Positions 23,832-36,370 are shown, counted from the stretch's first letter. The stretch is DNA of 64,000 nucleotides from Coriolopsis trogii (GCA_020543525.1 JAHYIO010000023.1:1984001-2048000), one strand, 5' to 3'. The notes: a model not told the origin generated them from the letters alone. Made by a program: numbers and translations.

Positions 23832-24123
23832 ATGTCGTCGCCATCAGACTCTCACCAGGAGACATTCACTTCGCGGTTGTCCTACACATTCTGGCTCCTC
23901 CTCAATACCCCCATGATACCCCCCGAGGACAAGGCCGATTCGAAGGCGGTGCCCATGACAGACTTCACCATCGTGTCAGGTCCCCAAATCCGGGATTCAT
24001 CCGTACGTTCATCCTATGATTTCCTTCCACCCTCTTCTTGACTGTCATCGCTCCCGGAGGCAGAGATCGAGCACGGACACCTACGCTACCAACGTCTCCA
24101 ATCCCAGTGCTGCAACCTCTTGA
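23832..24123 (+). CDS. Hypothetical small protein (76 aa)
   Basis: An ATG at 23832, 238 bases upstream of the divergent dehydrogenase start, opens a 57-codon exon (MSSPSDSHQETFTSRLSYTF, then LLLNTPMIPPEDKADSKAVP). A GTACGT donor at 24003 and a CAG acceptor ending at 24063 define a 61-base intron of local size. The second exon is Ser/Thr-rich (RSSTDTYATNVSNPSAATS) and ends in TGA at 24121-24123. I do not recognise the protein. It has no signal peptide or membrane segment and is Ser/Thr/Pro-rich. It could also be the 5' part of a longer decayed gene. Confidence 0.4.
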
Positions 24124-24974
24124 GCTCTCCCGATCCTCTTGACCCAGCGAGAATGGTACGTCTCTTCTCTCTGTCCATTTGGAGTCTGGCCTTCAGTCCA
24201 ACTCCATTCCTTGCAGGGCATCTTGACGCACCCACATTCATATACCTCGGTTCGCTATAATTTTCCGTTTTCAACTCTTGTAACACATCACTCTGGATGT
24301 TGGGACGTACTGTATCATTTGATTGTGACTTTTATACCCTGCCCCCGTCCCAATAAGCTGGACACCCAGCGCCGGCTTCCCTGTTCCGACTCCATTTCGT
24401 GCAAGTCATCCGCCTTCACCTTGCAAATGCTTCGAGTGGTTCTTTTGCCTGAATGGCCTCTTATCGGCGGATCATGTACGGTATGCTTCTTGCATGTCCT
24501 AAAGTGCATCATGACCACCTCTGTATGCAGACGAGAGTAAAGTTAGACTCGCCGGAGGGGCTTGAGCTCGTGCTAATCTTGGCCATGAGAAGGAGACGTG
24601 TGCAGTCCGTGAGCAATCTCTGTTGAGGGCAGGGCCAACGCACACCCTTTCCGATCCTGTCCGCCATCGTATCCTCCAAACTCAGACGTGTACACCTTCG
24701 TGCGAGGTCGCTGTCTTCCTTTCCAGCTTCTTCAGTGCGACCGACCCTCCGAGATGGCCGCCTCTCGGTCTCGTGGTATAGATCATCTCGCTCGGCTAGA
24801 TAACAACTTGTCTCACCGACGCCTCTGGTCATCCTTCCGGCGCGTATATTTATGGCGGACCCCCACCATGAGGCCATTGACTCGACCCTCTGTCCTTCCT
24901 TCACCGTCCCGCCCGCGAAGGGGTGTACGGCTCCTTCCTCTAGTTCAGACTCGTCTTGACGCTCCATCTACAAG
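24124..24974. other. Intergenic region upstream of the histidine phosphatase
   Basis: About 850 bases without a supported gene. A plus frame at 24139-24540 and a minus frame at 24509-24967 are open but show no motif. Pyrimidine-rich patches near 24,860-24,930 could be part of the promoter of the following gene. Confidence 0.4.
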
Positions 24975-26796
24975 ATGTCGACGGACGACCAGAGCAAGGT
25001 TCTGGGTGTGGTGGTACTAGCTCGTCATGGTGATCGCCAGGGCTTCTACCAGGATCCCGAGACGTACACCGCATCTGCGACATCCATCACACCCCTCGGG
25101 GAGGTATGTGCCAACAGCTTTGTCGTGCGTGGTTGTCTCTTACACTGAAGGTGGCCTCGGAATGCAGCAACAAGAGTTCCAGCTTGGGAGCCTCATTCGT
25201 TCGCTTTACTTCAACGCGTCCTCTCCCGCATTCATTGAGGGCATATCCAACTCGAACGCACTCTTCCAGCAATCTCAAGTCCAGGTCCGCGCCGACGCTG
25301 GCGGAGAGGGTGGAGTGATCTTTGATAGCGCTATCGCTCTGACTCAGGGCCTCTGGCCCCCCACATCTCTCGCGAGCACGAAACTCGCGAACGGCACCAA
25401 CGTCACCAGCCCTTTGGGAGAGTACCAATACGTCCCGGGTGAGTGATTCTGTGAGCCGCCGTTGTATGACACTCACGGAGGTACGCAGTTGAGTCCGTGG
25501 AGCCGAATGAGGATGTCTCCCTTGAAGGTTATACGTCCTGCAACGTGAGTTCTCAGGCAGAGGTGTCATTTCAACGAGACGGTTGAACAATGCACGTCAG
25601 ACTTTCGATGACCACACCGCAGCCTTTTACGATTCGGAGGACTTTAAAACAAAGGCGACCCAGGTTTCGCAATTTCTTACTGGCCTCAAGCCGTACATGG
25701 ATGGACGTCCTGTGACTCTGGAGAACATGGTACGGGAACTATACACACCACACGAAGTCCGAAGTCTTGCTGATGTCGGTCTAATTCATGTAGTGGAACG
25801 TATGTCTGCTGTTCACAGCAGCGCACTAGTATTGCGTTAACCTTTCCTCTTGACTAGATCTTCGACTACATGAACGTGCAGTCCATACACAATGCAACGT
25901 TCAACTTGCCCTCCGGCTACCTTGAGCAGGCGCGCGACCTTGCAAACTGGCATGAGTACAACGTGTTCAGCGACAACACGTTCGACGGCATCGGGAACAT
26001 CGCGTTCCGCACGATGGTACCGTCCGTGGTGACGGCGATGCAGCGCATCGCGAACGCGTCGGACCCGCTTAAGTTCCACTACTCGTCTATCGCCTACAAG
26101 CCGTTCCTCAGCTTGTTCAACATGACCGGTGTCGTCGCAGACGGCGCGCTCCCGCCGTCCATCGGTACGTTGCTTGTAACACCGGAAGCTTCCTGGTACT
26201 GCACCCGCTGACACCGGTGCCCCGCCAGTTGAATACGCCGCATCGGTTGTACTTGAAGTCCGCCAGTCTGCGTCATCCAGCGAGCCCTACGTCCGGTTCA
26301 ACTTCAAGAATGGGACGAAAGACGACGCGTATCGCGCGTACCCAATGCGCTTGCCCGGCCCAGACGACAGCAGCACGGACGTGCCGCTCTCTGCCTTTGT
26401 CAGTGCGTTTCAGCCCGCGGCCATCAACAGCACATTGCAATGGTGCAATGTGTGCGGGCAGACACAGGCACGCGGATGCGCGGCACTCTTCGCTGGAAAC
26501 GGCACCACTGTTGTCGCTACTGCACTGCATGATAGAATCTCGCCTGTTGGCGCAGGATTCCTGGGTGCGGGATTGGCGGTCGCGGTGTGTGGGGTGATGT
26601 TGGCTGTGTTGGCATTCTTGGGACTGCTGACTATTGGGAAGAGGAGGAGGTCGTGGAGTTTGCCTTGTGCAGAACCGATACAGAGGGATCATGTGGAATT
26701 GCAGTCTGCGGTATGTTGTACTTGCACAGAAGGATGTTCATATGCTGAGCCTACAATGCCTTCTAGACAAACTCAATCACAAAGGAGTCGGTATGA
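24975..26796 (+). CDS. Membrane-anchored histidine phosphatase superfamily protein
   Basis: The ATG at 24975 gives MSTDDQSKVLGVVVLARHGD, with the catalytic RHG motif in VVLARHGDRQGFYQDP (RHGxR; the usual following Pro is replaced). Spliced exons continue with QQEFQLGSLIRSLYFNASSP, VRADAGGEGGVIFDSAIALT, DHTAAFYDSEDFKTKATQ, NLPSGYLEQARDLANWHEYN and YVRFNFKNGTKDD. A WCNVCGQTQARGCAAL Cys cluster precedes LHDRISPVGAGF. A C-terminal membrane segment follows (GAGLAVAVCGVMLAVLAFLG) with a basic GKRRR stop-transfer. A last intron from 26,710 gives the tail TNSITKESV and TGA at 26794-26796. Family members hydrolyse phosphate esters. The lack of an N-terminal signal with a C-terminal anchor is unlike secreted phytases. 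The substrate is unknown. Confidence 0.82.
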
Positions 26797-29700
26797 TTGG
26801 CTACGATTTATATGTTGGTCGTAAAATAGAAATTGTATGATATGTGATGTATTGGTCTGGTCAAACCACTGTACATTAGTACTGCTCAGAGTTGGCCAGA
26901 TTTTGGAAGTGTGTGGATTTTATTTCTCCCAGATAGGCAACAACTCTAGGGTGGGACCACCCTAACCCTCATATACCCTTAGGACCTGCATGTTCAGAGG
27001 GTAGGGGTATACATAAAAATACTAGATTTATGATATTGCAAGTAGACATTTATTATATCACCATAGCCTAGGAGATAAGCATTGAGATTGCTACTGACTG
27101 GTGGAACAACCTAAGGCTGGGCATAGATCTTAGATACCTACAGATATTGCACTTTCAAAGTCCATACCTAGATCTGCACTAATCTGGATCTGTCATGACC
27201 TATACTTACAGATTAGATTGTAGGCTAACCTGTAGATATGAGGATTCACCAAGTTATTAAGATCATTATTTGGACAAATCAGACTCAAAGATGTGCAAAA
27301 GGTTAAATCTGTAGGTTCTAGAGAAAAATGTGGGTCTGCCAGACCTGCACAGTTTTTTATACCCATACCCATATAGGTATGTGTATGGGTACCTCTCAGC
27401 CAACCTACATGGAAACCTGTACTGGTGCAGATATGGGTTTCATTCCTCGTCCATGTCTTTAAGCCTTTTCCTTGTAAATTTTGAGGGCATATGTATGGGT
27501 TGAACCTATAAACTATGGTTAGGTTTGGTACTCACAAGAAACCTGTACTTGATCTGCAGTATGGTGTTTAGGAGTATAGATATGGGTCTTGACCTGGATA
27601 TCTGTGAATATACCCACACCAGCTTCTAGTAGGTTTTGAAATTCTAAAATCTCAAATCTATATCTGCAAACAATCTGAATCTGCAGGATCTGGATCTGTT
27701 ACAGATTTATCTATAGGTCACAGATCTATATTATATCCAGTATACATGACAGACAATGGCATATGCCAACTTCTAGAACAGGCTGGGAATATGGTTAGAA
27801 TTGGTCTCCTATTCTAGGCTAGAATACTTTGGTATAATCACCAGAGTGTCAAATACAACAGGTTAAAACTCCAAAAGGGACATTAGTCTTAGCAGCTTAT
27901 CCCATGACCAGATCTGCCCTCCTAAACAGGATTTAGCAATTGCTGAAATTTGTCTCCAAGTACTGATTACCAGAATTCAAAACTCTGAAAGTGACATTAG
28001 TATTGACTACTTATTCACCTTGCTTAGATTCTGGCATTCTCTCCGAAGATATTTTGGACCAGAATAAAAAACCAATATCAGCAATTTTCCTAGCCTGTCC
28101 AGGAGGGCAGCTCTGGCCATTGCCAGTTGTAATACCCACAAACAATCTGGATTTATACTCAGCCTTATTTCAACCACTCTCATAGTGCAATATGCATATA
28201 TATAGGCCACTTTGTTGTTAATATTGGATATATTGCATTGGACCTTGGACACACAAGCCCATTTGCTCCCTCAGAGAGCTCATGATACTATAGTGCAATC
28301 CACTTAGATGCTACTACATTTGTACAATGGCAAAATGGGCCAGGGACTGTCCTTAACATAAGTGTCCAGTGCGCTTGTGGAGGAACACACTGCTTGCCAC
28401 TCACATTTCTGGAATACTTGGCCTGTGTCAGTAAGCCTTTCCCTCTATTTGAATGTTAAGATTATTTGGTAAGTTCAGCTTTGCAGAAAAAGACTGCCTA
28501 TTTATTCATACACTATTCAAGTGGTCTAAGACTCTTGTATTATATGATTAGGGCTGCCACAGATTACTATATTTAGACCAAATTTCCATCCCTTGGCAAA
28601 ATTGGGAATATTTAAGATTTCCTTTTTTGGCAGTTTTAAAAATAGAGCAAATCAGCTTGACAGCAATGATTGTATTGTAAAACAGAGTTGATTGGTCAAG
28701 CTGATCAGATTTCTGACAAAACTTGGAGTGTCAACTTCTGCTGTACAAAAGTAGCAGTGACTAGATGGTTCGCACCATAAAGCAGTGTGTAGCTCTCCAA
28801 GCATGTTATATAGCCACCCTCAATAAGGATGTCAGTAGGAGTGAGAAGTTTATAAGCATTTTGTACCAGGTGCAAGGCTCTCCTCCCATTTTCTAGTATT
28901 ATTCAGCATTTATATATTGTATAAATATAAGGCTGGTTTATGCTTATAGTAGAATTGGAGTTAACAACAAATTAGTAGTAACAATTTCAACAAAGAGAGG
29001 CTGTTCATCTATAGGAGAAGCAGGCAGCAGACTTGGAAGGAGAGTATGTGTAGCATTAATGAAAAGGGTAGGAATCATACTAAAAAAGAAAAATACTATC
29101 AAGGGCTAAGAGACAAGGCACATGATTAAATATAGCAGCTCATAATTGTATTGATCTTGCAAGCAAGGCCAAGGTCTATGTTGCGTGAGGAGCATGTGTG
29201 AGACTCAACGTGACACATCGCATCCTCTTTCCCCTTTCCCCTTTCCCTTTCCTTTGTCGCATATCCTCTTTGTCTCGCTGGCTCCTTCTTATATGTTATG
29301 TGTCCTGCTTCCCTCTCTCTTCCTCCTCCTTCCTCACCCACGTGCTTGAAAGTTCCAAGGACTTTGAGAATTTGCTTTTTTTTTCACCCACCCATCCACT
29401 ATCCCTCTTCTGGCATACATAAAAACATATATTACTTCATATTCTCTTCAGTTTCTTGTTCACTCCTGATCGTCTTCTCCTTACTCTATGCTACATACAG
29501 TATTCCCGCATGTACTCCACTTCTGCCAGCTTGAGCTTGGCCCCTCTAGGTCGCGCAAGAGAGTGGTGGCAATGCGAGCTGGATGGCCTCCCTGTGCTGG
29601 CCTGCACGCTAATGCAATCCGCCTTTGCCCTGCCTGACAAACACGTGAATAGACTTATATGATAGTATTGGGGAAGGCTAACATATATGTGCAGCATCAG

Positions 29701-29866
29701 AGTATGGCAGTAGGCAAGTTTCTCCATGAAAGGAAGACATATATTAGAACATGAGGACTTAGTGAGAGAGCAAAACTATCAAACATGCAGATATTACTCA
29801 ATTCTATCTTATCCATCATTCATCTTGTCATCTGATTCCTTGTCTGAATGTTCTTCAATAGCAGCA
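26797..29866. other. AT-rich, CpG-poor repeat desert
   Basis: Base composition changes sharply at about 26,800. This stretch has almost no CpG and many stops in all frames. From about 26,950 to 27,750 short words recur at irregular spacing: TATGGGT/ACCCATA and ATCTGCAG/CTGTAGAT variants. A pyrimidine tract of CCTTT units lies at about 29,224-29,260. I see no coding remnant that I can name. It is probably very old, decayed repeat DNA. Confidence 0.6.
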
Positions 29867-30208
29867 TGTTATGACCACAGGTCTCCCGGACTCCATCATT
29901 TCCTTTTCCAATTGCTAGTACCCTTAGTTGCCTTATTTGGACTTCCTTTTGTTCTCTACTCCTGCACTGAGCGCTATTGTTCTCCATAGTATATAAGACC
30001 ACACGCGCTACCTGGGGACACCAGTTTTGACCTCTTGTCCCCAGGTGAGCCTCTCTGTATTTTGCTCTGTAGATACTTTGCTCAATATACTTGTCCCCAG
30101 CCTGCTCGTCGAGCCCTCGCTCCACCTTGCTGCTCAAGGTCTTGTCTCTCTCGTGTCCCTGCTTGTCTCGTCTGTCTCCCACGCCTACCTCGACAATCAG
30201 TTGTAACA
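29867..30208 (+). mobile_element. Solo LTR of a gypsy family, with perfect target duplication
   Basis: The 342-bp unit starts TGTTATGACC and ends TTGTAACA, so its ends are inverted copies (TGTTA..TAACA). It is flanked by the direct repeat CAGCA at 29862-29866 and 30209-30213. Internally it has a TATA-like GTATATAAG and the block CAGTTTTGACCTCTTGTC followed by CAGGTGAGCCTC. That block is shared with the LTRs of the element at 44,225-50,522. No internal coding region remains, so it is a recombined solo LTR of a divergent subfamily. Confidence 0.88.
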
Positions 30209-31858
30209 CAGCAGCCATGTATAAGTACTTAATATAGAACTAGTATCTGCATTAGCATGTCCACTTTCTTTCTAATGTGTACTCAAATAACTATATTAGT
30301 AGTTGAAACTGACAAGACTGATAAAAACGTCACTTATAATATATTATATAGTTCCCTGAGGAGCAAAAGCATAACAAGCATACTCGTAAGGAGTGCACAG
30401 AAATCTAGAGTGCCCAGAGACTCTAACTCTCTAAGATAAAATTTATCAATATATAGGCACCTCTCATTAAGAGATTACTAATTGGCATTGAACACTTTTT
30501 TCCTCAGAATATCTGAATAAGCATTCCCACTATCTTGTTTCTATTAAGAAAATATATATTTAACTTATGTGACTTATGAGAACTTCTGACTTATGTGCCT
30601 ACATACAACATATGGGTCTGAACTGATCATTATGATTGATAAGGTACAAAAAATCATTCTTAATGGGGCAAGCTTCCCACCAAACATATGTAATCCTTTG
30701 TTATGTATGTGGGAATTTAACTGGTAAATCTTGCTTTCATCCCATTCAGTGTGGCAGTGCTATTGACTGATTTATGCCTGTTACAACCAGCAGACACCCA
30801 GCCTCTACTTATATGCTTAATATAGTCAATAATCTATTACTAGTTATACTAATCTACCAATACACATTATCATCAATAGATACTTATAATCTCAATAAGT
30901 AGCTGCATACAAAGGCATCATAATGATATATCAATGTTGCTTATTGAGTAAGTGTTATGCTTTCAAGCATGACCTTTTAACTGAAGAGCCTTAAAGAATT
31001 GACTGCTTAGTAGTGAGCTAATCTGGCTTTCCTTGTCAAAGGCAAGCACTAGTAAGACCGGGTAAAAGTGAGATAATCAATAAGAAAATTTGTTATATGC
31101 AAAGGAGACTGAAAGCTAGGGAGCACTCTATGATGTTGTCTCTTATATACATGCTAGAGACTGTGTAATGCACAGCCTCAGACTGTGCGCTATGACTACG
31201 GACTGTGCTACTGTGCAACTACAGACTGTGCAACTATGCAACTAAGTAGCTATCAACTGTGCAACTATGGACTGCACATGGACAGAGTCTAATAATGCTG
31301 TGAATAGTTAAAAAATGGTGTGAAATGTCCATGGTAACCATAATAAGAAATGCAAACTGTAACATCAGCTCTCCTCTCTGGAGAAGGTTGTTCTTGACCT
31401 TAGCTAACAACATACCAAGCATATGCTATAGCATCTGGTGTAACTACTAGGATAAGCTGTTCCAACAGCTCATTGTCATTAAAGTTGCTCAGCTCCTGCC
31501 AGTGGGTGCTTTCCTCTAAAGACATTCATAAACCTTTGTGATATGTAGTACACATGCACTCCTTGGTGGTAAGGTGGTGAGCATGTGGGTTATAAATATA
31601 AGCAGTAAGGTCATGACAATAAGGGAGGCCTTGATGGCACACTTTGCAGAGGCCTCAGGGTACTGGAGATAATACTGGGCCATGATGTGGGTGTTGGAGT
31701 AAGTGAAGTCTTGGCTTGGAACAATTACAACCCCATCTCTAGTCACAACAACCAGACAGTTCCCTAGTAAGCCTCAAAAGAGATGGCCTGGCATGATGTG
31801 TGGCAACTTGTCCTTGTCATTCTTCTTTGTGTTAAGGGTAGGATGTGGCAGTGGCAAT
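30209..31858. other. AT-rich repeat DNA without recognisable genes
   Basis: The stretch is AT-rich and CpG-poor, with short frames only. It contains the tandem words at 31,170-31,285 listed separately. A minus frame at 31516-31746 has no motif. Nothing else could be named. Confidence 0.5.
31170..31285. repeat. Imperfect short tandem repeat
   Basis: The words GACTGTGC, ACTGTGCAACTA and GCAACTATG recur six or more times in about 115 bases, with spacing near 13 and 26 bases. The units are degenerate. No function is suggested. Confidence 0.6.
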
Positions 31859-31967
31859 TGTTGTGAACACAGTTGAACTGCATATATAGCACCAGCCGAA
31901 TGTCAAGCCATGCTTGACATTGCGCCCTTTTGGGGTAACAGTTACAGCGGCTGGTCTATTTCCAACA
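31859..31967 (-). mobile_element. 109-bp TG..CA mini-element, copy B (mini solo LTR)
   Basis: On the minus strand the unit runs TGTTGGAAATAG ... TTCACAACA and is exactly 109 bp. It is flanked by the perfect 5-bp direct repeat GCAAT (31854-31858 and 31968-31972). It contains a TATA-like CTATATATG (plus-strand 31881-31889) and a short palindrome (31901-31919, TGTCAAG..CTTGACA). By eye it shares about 90 of 109 positions with copy A at 50,765-50,873, without indels. The ends, TATA motif and 5-bp target site are those of an LTR. An LTR this short recalls the SMART/TRIM class of tiny LTR retroelements. Confidence 0.8.
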
Positions 31968-32857
31968 GCAATAGGGATGAAGCTGGCACCACAACACTGG
32001 CTTGCTAGGGAGTGTTATTGTCTCTGTGTTGAGATTAAGGAGGCTGATGTGTTTGGGTTCTGGAAGCAATGTAGGAGGACTGATAGGCAGCTGAGTTGGG
32101 GAGTGGATGTTGAGTTGAACATAAAGAGGTCTTAAGAGGTGTTCAGAACCTTCCATCCATTGACCTCCACAGTTATACTGTCCCTTTCAACCTCAATGCT
32201 GATTTGGTCAATATCTATCTGCTGATAGTTGTCAATGTGCTAAGATGTGGGGGTCTGAGTTTCTCGACTTCAAGGACGATGTTATTTTCATTGAGGGAGA
32301 AGATCCGAAAGGACTTGTACAATCTCCAGAACAGCAAGCATGCTTATAATGTGTTTTTTGACATTGATGACTGCCTAATATGCTTTGCTAGCTATCCGGT
32401 CTGCCTTCTCCTTCTCTGATTGTGGTGCACCAACCTTCCTCATATACTGGCTGAGGAAAGAGTGAGAGAGTGCTGCTTGGGTGAGATATCAATAGGTAGA
32501 GACAAGTCCCATGGTGTTCACAAACTTGTAGAGATAGGCTGCTACATGCCCTGTCAGGTTGGGATGAAGAATAACCCAGCCAATCTGGTCAGCTAGGATA
32601 CCATCATTGTCTGGAGATACAATGTGGAGGGGAAGATAATGATAAGAGACTGGCTTGCAGTCAAGAATAAACTTGGGGGAACAAGTGATAGCAAGAGGTT
32701 CTCCCCATCCACTATTCTTGCTGTAGCAAGAGTGAGGGGTAGGTCAAGCATGGTTGTTGGAGTGAGCCATGGTAAGCAGAGAGTCGAGTCTGTGTGTTTG
32801 AAGTAGCAAGCAGAAACAGAGGCTTGTAAAGTCATTCACTTCAGCTTGTGCCTCCTT
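31968..32857. other. Repeat DNA without recognisable genes
   Basis: Moderately AT-rich DNA with frames of up to 80 codons on both strands, none with a family motif. It lies just beyond the chromodomain end of the old gypsy element and could include its decayed 3' LTR. I could not find the matching partner. Confidence 0.4.
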
Positions 32858-35800
32858 TTATACTTGAGCAGGAGGGCTTGCACATTTTCTTAGGTGGCTC
32901 TCTGGTTCCCATGAATTCTCTGATACTGACCACCCTTTCCAGGCTACAAGGAATTCTCTTTTCTTCCTTTGAGTTTGATGATTTAGAATGGCTTTGACTC
33001 CCCACATTTTGGACCCTTCACTCAGGTAAGATGTCAGAATTACTAAAGGTTGGGAAATAGTCCTGATCATATTCTTTGGTGGTCCAATAGAGTGTGAGAA
33101 GTGCAGCATGGAAGACTGGGTGGATCTTCCATATATTTGAAAGTTTGAGTTGAAAGGTGATGGATTTCATGATCTTAGTTATAACAAAAGGTCCTACTCT
33201 TTTTGGTACTAACTTTTTGAAAATGTACAGAAGCTTTAGATTCTTCATGTTAAGAAGGACCTTGACTCCCTTTTTTAGTGGTACTTGTGACATAGGCAGT
33301 CTCTTGGCTGTTACTGCAGCTGCTTATACATGTGTAGCACTCATATTTTCTGGAGACTGCTTAGATGTTCCTTAGTACTCAGATGTTTTTGGTTTGTCCA
33401 TACAGTTCCAATGGCCTGAGGTTGGTATCTATAGAGAAGTTTGAACAGGAATTTGCCAGTCATCTAACGTGTTTGCTGGTTGTGTGCAAATTTGAACTGG
33501 GGAAGTAGCTTTGCCCAATTCTTGGGGTTATTTGCATAGTAGAGTCAAAGAGCTAAGTCAAGCTCTTGGTTGACTCATTCTATTTCTCTATCCATTTGCA
33601 GATGATAGACCATACTAAGGGCAGTTCCTATTCCAAAGCTCTAATATAGTTCTTTGAAAGCCTTGAAAATGAATTGTAGCCCTTGGTCTGATATAATCTT
33701 GTCTGGTAATCCAAACTGACTGTAAATGTCTCTTTGCATAGTTTACTACCACCTGAATGACATTATAGCTATTTGATTTGGGTAGGTCAGTGATATAGGC
33801 AATTGTGATTGTCTTGAGAGGTCTTGTGTTGCCACTATGTGGAATTAGAATAAGACCTGGCTTGATTGGGTATGTATTGACCTTGTTTGTTTGGCAGGCT
33901 GGGCAACCTTTGACATATTGAGTTATGAACTTGCACATATCTGGCCAAATAAACTCTCTCTTTACCAGATTGTAGGTTTTCTAAATTTCTGGATGTTCCA
34001 TGACTAGTATATCATAATGCATTCTAATAATCTTCTGGTGAAGTTCTTTATCAGGTAGTATATATCCTATCCTTGTATAGATGTATATCATTGTTATCAG
34101 ACCAGTCTTCTGAGTAATCCAGGGTGTTTGGTAGCCTTTCCTTTTGTGGTAATAAACTCTATGAGAGCTAAGTCATGTAGCTTTGTGTTGTAGATTTTTC
34201 CTGCAACTCTACATTGATGGCTTTGACAAAGAGTTCTGATTGTAGGACAAGAATGTTTGTGTTGTTATTTTCCTCCCCGCCATGCCCTGATCTCCAAGGA
34301 AGGGCAACTACTAGGGTTAGGAACTTGCCAAGTTGGTGCTTTAGTACAATGTTTAAATTCTGAAAGGAATAGATGCCATCATGCTTGTTATCTGTTAAGC
34401 TTCTATGCCCTTCAGAAGTATGTCAAGTTTTTATGATCCTATAGCACTTCTACAGGATGTGGTCATCTCTGTAAAGAGTGTCGCCATGCTTTGAGCACTC
34501 ATATAAGATGAGAAGCTTCTGATTATGTATTTGATAGTTCTATTCAGCTTGTATAAAGGATTTTGACAGATAGACACAAGGGTGCCATACTCTGTCTGGT
34601 CCTTGTTGCCATAAGACTGCACCTGTTGCCACTTTTAATACATCACATTTGACTTATAACAGTTTTTTCGAATTTAGAATCTAAAGAATTGGTTCCTCAG
34701 TAAACTATTTCTGGAGAGTGTTGAATGCTTCTTGACATTTGGAAGTCCATGAAAATGATTTGTCCTTCTTAGTCAATTCTTTGAGGGGTCATACAATTTT
34801 CGAGTGGTTCCCATTCAATGATTGCTTTGAGTTTTACAGGGTCCATGGTCACTACTCCAGGGCAGATAATTGATCATAAGAACTTGACTTCTTGCTTATT
34901 GAATTTGCATTTTTCTGCCTAGAGATAAAGGTTATTTTCCTTGACCTATTGTTGTCCATTTGTGATATTCTTCTATATTGTTTAAAAAAATAAGAATGTT
35001 ATCTATATAGATAATAAGCCATCCTTCCTGCAACATGTTCCAGAAAATGTTATTTATTATGTTTTGGAATGTGGCTGGTGCATTGCACAATCCAAAGAAT
35101 ATAACCATTGGTTCAAATAATCCATTTGATATAATAAATGCTATCTTCCACTGGTCACTTGCACATTAAGTTTGGTGAAAATGTTGGTGCCTTTTAAGCA
35201 ATCAATAATTTTGCTGATGAGGAGTAGTGGATATGCATTCTTCAATATTCCTTCATTTAATGCTTGCTAGTCTTGTACTAGTCAAAGATTTCCATTCTTT
35301 TTTGTGACAAAAAATGGTGATGCTATTGGTAATTTGGATGTTTGAATATAACCCTTTGTGAGATTTTCTGAAATGAACTTGTTGAGTTCTATCTGTTCCA
35401 TATTAGATAGCAGATAAATCTTCCTCCAGGACTCTTTGGTATGATATTTGGAATCCTTTTAAATTTGATGGCATGGTCCCAGGGTCTGGGTAGTAGAAAT
35501 GTTTCAGCAGCCTTCTTCTCAAAGACCATTTTAAAATCTTTGATAAAGTCCAGTAGGATTTCATTGAGAATTCTCTCTTTCTGATCTTTTTTTGCTAATA
35601 TTGATATCTCTGTTAACTTGTTAATCTTCCATATTTGCTTTCTTTGGTACCATGGTTCTATGATGGGTTGTGTGTGAGCTATTCTTCTGTGTTAACATTG
35701 TCCTTATTTTCATTCTTTGTTTGCACAAAGAGTATGACAAGTTCACAATTGACAGTTTTGACTGGGAAACCCCACAATATTCCTTCAGATGGATTATGTT

Positions 35801-36370
35801 TGACTTGGTACTTGTAAATCCATTGTTGTTTATTGATAATATTAGGTGAAATGGTAACATGACCACTTTCCCAGTTGATATTTGGGTTGTATTTCTGGAT
35901 TCATGGCATGCTAAATAGAACATTGTCTTGTCCTATATTAGCAATATAACAGTTGGTAGGCAGCTTTTTCCTGTTGATATTAAAAGTGCCTTCTACTCAA
36001 TGTGTGATGATTCTCATTTTGTTAATGCTATTATCTGTGTTATGGAATGTCAGAACTTTTGGTAGTCTGACAGTTGGTAGATTATACAACAATCTTCCAA
36101 TTGACAATAACAACATTAGCACCCATGTCAATAAGCCCTTTGACCTTGACAGCTTTGTTTCTGATCTGCATGTAATCAGGTATAAGCAGAGCATGACATT
36201 TCTGCTGTGTATTGGTTACAATAGTTACATGCAGGTCTATGGGCAAGACAGACATTGAGTCTGCTTGCCTATCTAAAATTCCTAGTCAAAGTCCATGGTT
36301 CTAAGTGTGCTAACTTGTAGCTATTCTTTGTCCTCCTCTCCACTTGAATCTTAATTACTGTTGTTGGAGT
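32858..36370 (-). pseudogene. Old, decayed chromovirus (Ty3/gypsy) pol
   Basis: Read on the minus strand, family blocks appear in normal order with many stops and frame changes. A protease-like LIDMGANVVIVNWK lies near 36,130-36,060 and an RT with IIYIDNIL, a YxDD box with the last Asp lost, near 35,000. An RNase H segment (SKSFIQAE..NYQIHNQKLL) lies at 34,430-34,650 and an integrase zinc region (GCPACQTNK) at 33,615-33,938. The integrase tail (KIHPVFHAALL) is at 33,018-33,293 and a chromodomain (FLVAWKGWSVSENSWEPE) at 32,858-33,109. CpG is almost absent. Its gag knuckle continues at 43,893 onward, on the other side of the younger element. Confidence 0.82.

Noticed and set aside
24509..24967. 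152-codon minus frame upstream of the phosphatase
   Set aside because: Lies in the promoter interval and lacks motifs; no intron or family support.
26950..26990. CCCTAACCCT, a telomere-like word
   Set aside because: Only about one and a half repeat units; not an interstitial telomere array.
28804..28966. TGTTATATAG..GAGTTAACA unit considered as another solo LTR
   Set aside because: Flanking 5-mers do not match and no second copy is visible.
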